From Mya arenaria (Eukaryota; Mollusca; Bivalvia; Myida; Myidae), in the NCBI RefSeq assembly GCF_026914265.1, contig NC_069125.1, positions 67,903,207 to 67,967,206 on the forward strand: a DNA stretch of 64,000 nucleotides, in the 5' to 3' direction. Within the stretch, counting starts at the first letter, position 1. Every line of letters starts with the position of its first letter. The notes under the pieces were generated by a model. It was not told where the DNA came from and made no database searches. It saw nothing but the letters and a program-made list of their open reading frames with translations. A program made the position numbers and the translations under genes. Positions 60,762-64,000 of the stretch are shown one piece after another.

Positions 60762-61472
60762 GTAAGTTCATACATACGTATAGATTTTAGCTCAACTATT
60801 CAAAGAATAAGAAGGCTTTACTACTTAACTCACCCGGCATCGGGAGTCCAGATATAAGTTTATGACAATTTGGTATTTTCACTTGTTACTCCAAAACCCT
60901 TCATTTAATTTACTTAATACTTGGCACAGTTGTTGAGGACCATCACACAATGAGGTTACATAGCTACATATTATCCTTAATACAAATTATGGCCACTGTT
61001 TCTGTTTGACTTAGGAACACAGGTTAAAGTTTAAGGGCACATTGTGTGAAGTTAAAGTTTTATGGCAAGTTGGCAATTTTACTTATAACTTCTATTCCCT
61101 TTTTCAATTGCTCAAATACCTCACAAAGTTGTTAAGGGCCATCACACCATTAGGTTACATAACTCCATATTAACCTTTAATACAAATTATGGTCCTTGAT
61201 TGACCATTTTTATGTTTTTTTAATTTTATTTTTAATTGCTTTTGACAGGCACATTTTTATTTATTTTTAACCAGGTTTTTTCACAAGTAGAATAACGTAC
61301 TATGCCGTTACAATTAGAATGATGTATGACGTTGTTGGGGCTGGCTGGCATGAGAGCAGCGTCAAACTCTGTTCAAAATGCCTTCACTTGTCAATCCATA
61401 ATGAAACACCTTATTGTAAGGATGAACACTTTGTGCTCATTGATATTCATTATTTTGGTAACACCTATTACC
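60762..61472 (+). repeat. PHKG first intron: diverged repeat of the AACCAGGTTTTCAC family
   Basis: At 61190-61330 the sequence CTTTTGACAGGCACATTTTTAT...AACCAGGTTTTTTCACAAG...TTAGAATGATGTATGAC matches the heads at 57545-57640 and 62119-62180. At 60930-61200 an internal pair of related units recurs (AAGTTGTTAAGGGCCATCAC and AGTTGTTGAGGACCATCACA). Confidence 0.55.
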
Positions 61473-61583
61473 AAAAAGCTATCTGATACCATTCAAAGTA
61501 AAAAAGCTATCTGATACCATTCAAAGTAAAAAAGCTATCTGATACCATTCAAAGTAAAAAAGCTATCTGATACCAATCAAAGT
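61473..61583 (+). repeat. 28-bp minisatellite, four copies
   Basis: Units beginning AGCTATCTGATACCATTC start at 61477, 61505, 61533 and 61561. They are identical except for one base in the last, so a recent expansion in the PHKG intron. Confidence 0.95.
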
Positions 61584-62109
61584 AATACCATATTGATGAC
61601 CTCAATAAAAGTGTTTCAAGAGGTTGTATATGTTGTATACATAGTTAAGAAAAAATCAGGCCACACATTTGAGCTGCTTTTAAGTATAAAGGGTATAGTT
61701 CATATGTAACAAGAATAAATTTATTCCAAGGGAACGACAGTAACAGTTGTAATAAGTTTGTTAAATTGGTAATAAATGAAAATGATGGGTTTAAAGTTTA
61801 TTGTTGAAATCATTAAGTTTGACAATAAGGCCAAATATATGAATAAATGCAGCCACATATGCCATATAGCATGGCCATGAGATATGAATGAATTATTAAT
61901 ATATCAATGTCATCCTAAAATAATTAAGAGTGTATTATTTAAGGAACATTATTGAACATCGAGAAGGAGAACAGTATGATCCCATGCTAAGCATACATTA
62001 TATGTTTCTGTTGTATTTAAGGCTCATATATTATAAAACATGCATTTCACAAGCTGATCAAGATGGGGGGGGGGACACCCGGCTTGCGCCCCCCCTAAAA
62101 TCATCCAAG

Positions 62110-63510
62110 TTTACTTTTTAACCAGGTTTTCACATAGTGAAACCTGGTTATTAGAATGACAAACATCGTTGTTCAGGCGGGCAGGCGGCCGGGCGGTGTC
62201 AAACACACCTATGAAACTGAATCATTTCAGTAAGGGTTGACATAATATGATATTATCTTGACCAAACTTGGTTGATAGGAAGAGTTTATGGATACCTTTC
62301 ATGGGATTGCGTTTGGGGTCACTAGGGTCAAGGTCAAGATCACTGTTACTTAAAATAGAAAAATGATTGAAACTGATTAACTTTAGTTAGGGTTGAAATA
62401 TCTTGACCAAACTTGGTCTAAAGGAAGAGTTTATGGATGCCTTTCATGGGATTGTGTTGGGGTCCCTAGGGTCAAGGTCACTCTTACAAAAATAGAAGAA
62501 TGGTTGAAACTGAATAACTTAAGTAAGAGTTGACATATCTTGACCAAACTTGATCTATAGGAAGAGTTTATGGATACCTTTCATGGGATTGTGTTTGGGG
62601 TCCCTAGGGTCAAGGTCAAGGTCACTGTGATTAAAAATAGAAGAATGGTTGAAACTGAATAACTTTAGTCAGGGTCCACATATCTTGACCAAACTTGTAA
62701 TGTAGGAAGAGTTTATGGATATCTTTCATGGGATTGCTTTTGGAATCTCTAGGGTCAAGGTCAATGTTTATGGATACTGTTTATGGGATTGCGTTTGGGG
62801 TCCCTAAAGTCAAGTTCAAGGTCACTGTTACTAATATTAGAAAAAAGGTTGAAACTGAATAACTTAAGTTGGGGTTGACATATCTTGACCCAACTTGGTA
62901 TAAAGAAAGAGTATATGGATACCTTTCATGGGATTGCATTTAGGGTCCCTAGGTTCAAGGTCAAGGTCACTGTTACTAAAAAATAGAAAAACAGTTGAAA
63001 CTGAATAACTTTAGTCAGGGTCCACATATCTTGACCAAACTTGTAATAAAGGAAGAGTTTATGGATACCTTTCATGGGATTGCTTTTGGGGTCTCTAGGG
63101 TCAAGGTCAATGTTACTAAAAATAGAAGAATGGTTGAAACTGAATAACTTAAGTCAGGGTCCACATATCTTGACCAAACTTGTAATAAAGGAAGAGTTTA
63201 TGGATACCTTTCATGGGATTGCTTTTGGGGTGTCTAGGGTCAAGGTCACTGTTACTAAAAATAGAAAAACAGTTAAAACTTAATAAATTTAGTCAGGGTT
63301 CACATATCTTGACCAAACTTGGTATAAAGGAAGAGTTTATGGAGACCTTTTATGGGATTGCATTTGGGGTCCCTAGGGTCAAGGTCACTATTACTAAAAA
63401 TAGAAGAATGGTTGAAACTGAATAACTTTAGTCAGAGTTTACATATCTTGACCAAACTTGGTCTATATGAAGAGTTTATGGATACCTTTCCAGACTTCCC
63501 TAAAGTTGTC
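62110..63510 (+). repeat. 139-bp tandem array (~9 units) with hairpin head, in the PHKG intron
   Basis: It opens with the hairpin AACCAGGTTTTCAC-ATA-GTGAAACCTGGTT (62119-62149) and a GGCGGGCAGGCGG stretch. About nine units of roughly 139 bases follow, with CTTGACCAAACTTGG, GGAAGAGTTTATGG and TACCTTTCATGGGATTG. Each unit continues with GGGTCCCTAGGGTCAAGGTC and TGGTTGAAACTGAATAACTT. At least nine TCAAGGTCA words occur. Three open frames 139 bases apart near the right end are by-products. Confidence 0.92.
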
Positions 63511-63754
63511 GGTCCGACAGACATGACCGGCAAATTTTGATCCGGTCCGACAATTTCTGAACAAAAATCGGTCCGACTGTCCGGCTATTTTTTATTCCCG
63601 GTAACCCGGTTTTAGCATGAGGGCCTTAGAAACACGTTACACAAATTTTCATTGGTCGCTTTCAGCCCAGTGCCCGTAGAAGAACCAATCGGTGCGCATG
63701 TTACATACTGTCAGTCATTTGCGCATCAAAAATGGCTTCTCTAATATTTGAAGA

Positions 63755-63966
63755 ATGTTAGTTAAATAAAGAGAAAATTATCAATCGATGAATGCTCTGA
63801 AAGGAAAATGAATATGAAACGAAATGTCATGAAAGAATTATTTGCGAAATGGCAAAGAAATAGGAAATGACTGGTTATTGACAAAGAAAAGCAACTAATA
63901 ACCTGCGATGATGATGGTGAAACTCAAACCTCCAGAAACAGAAAGTTATGGACACTTTGCTGGTAG
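63755..63966 (+). pseudogene. Decayed coding relic, possibly transposase-derived
   Basis: In one plus-strand frame: KRKLSIDECSERKMNMKRNV, then MKELFAKWQRNRK, a TGA where TGG would give Trp, then LVIDKEKQLITCDDD. The pattern (W-L-x-x-D...C) recalls the N-terminal zinc-finger/linker of hAT- or ZMYM/KIAA1586-like proteins, but too little is present to assign it. The upstream flank has an odd GGTCCGAC-rich stretch (63508-63580). Confidence 0.3.
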
Positions 63967-64000
63967 GCAATTATTACTTCTATCTTAAAAAATAGCTCTA

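Noticed and set aside
62474..63540. Three similar 60-70 codon frames spaced 139 bases apart
   Set aside because: Periodic translation of the tandem array in the PHKG intron, not a gene family.

Overview
The window is nuclear DNA of a mollusc, almost certainly a bivalve. It is AT-rich and intron-bearing, with long gene-poor stretches. The evidence is a pair of shell/periostracum-type tyrosinase genes, several non-LTR retrotransposon relics, tRNA-headed SINEs, foldback MITEs and the hairpin-ended, GGTCA-rich repeats I associate with clam genomes. That repeat association is from memory and was not searched. No bacterial-type operons, CRISPR arrays or canonical tRNA/rRNA genes are visible.

Layout. 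(1) 1-2.9 kb: the 3' three exons of tyrosinase copy A; its 5' exons lie before the window. (2) 4.95-10.56 kb: a nearly full-length but broken LINE with ORF1, endonuclease, RT and an ATTGA-repeat tail. (3) 11.5 kb minisatellite. (4) 13.9-15.1 kb, minus strand: a small Myb/SANT-like gene or pseudogene. (5) 15.6-16.7 kb, minus: a decayed LINE 3' fragment. (6) 16.7-24 kb: mostly anonymous AT-rich DNA, repeats and SINE pieces. (7) 24.2-25.4 kb, minus: a Ty3/gypsy-type polyprotein relic. (8) 27.0-34.5 kb: tyrosinase copy B, which I can assemble into a seven-exon, 775-residue model with a TATA box, signal peptide, CuA and CuB sites, a six-cysteine C-terminal exon and a poly(A) signal. All exon phases close. 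(9) 35-42 kb: SINEs, MITE, GGTCA-type tandem repeats and a 52-bp x ~34 satellite. (10) 42.6-46.9 kb: an unrecognised basic/acidic protein gene of about 582 residues. (11) 47-57 kb: MITE, minisatellites, tRNA-like duplications and a second LINE relic lacking its catalytic core. (12) 57.5-64 kb: hairpin-bounded repeats, the first coding exon of phosphorylase kinase gamma (PHKG), a 139-bp tandem array in its first intron, and a decayed coding relic at the right edge.

How the genes relate. The two tyrosinases are local duplicates about 29.2 kb apart, and the similarity runs through introns and flanks. Copy B can make a long form with a six-cysteine tail and perhaps a short form by intronic polyadenylation. 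Copy A has lost the matching splice donor and can only make a short form ending in a different tail. Secreted tyrosinases oxidise phenols to quinones for cross-linking of shell or periostracum, or for immune melanisation. The other genes (Myb/SANT-like, the unknown gene, PHKG) show no obvious functional link to them. All exon boundaries are my own reading of splice signals and phase, without transcript evidence.
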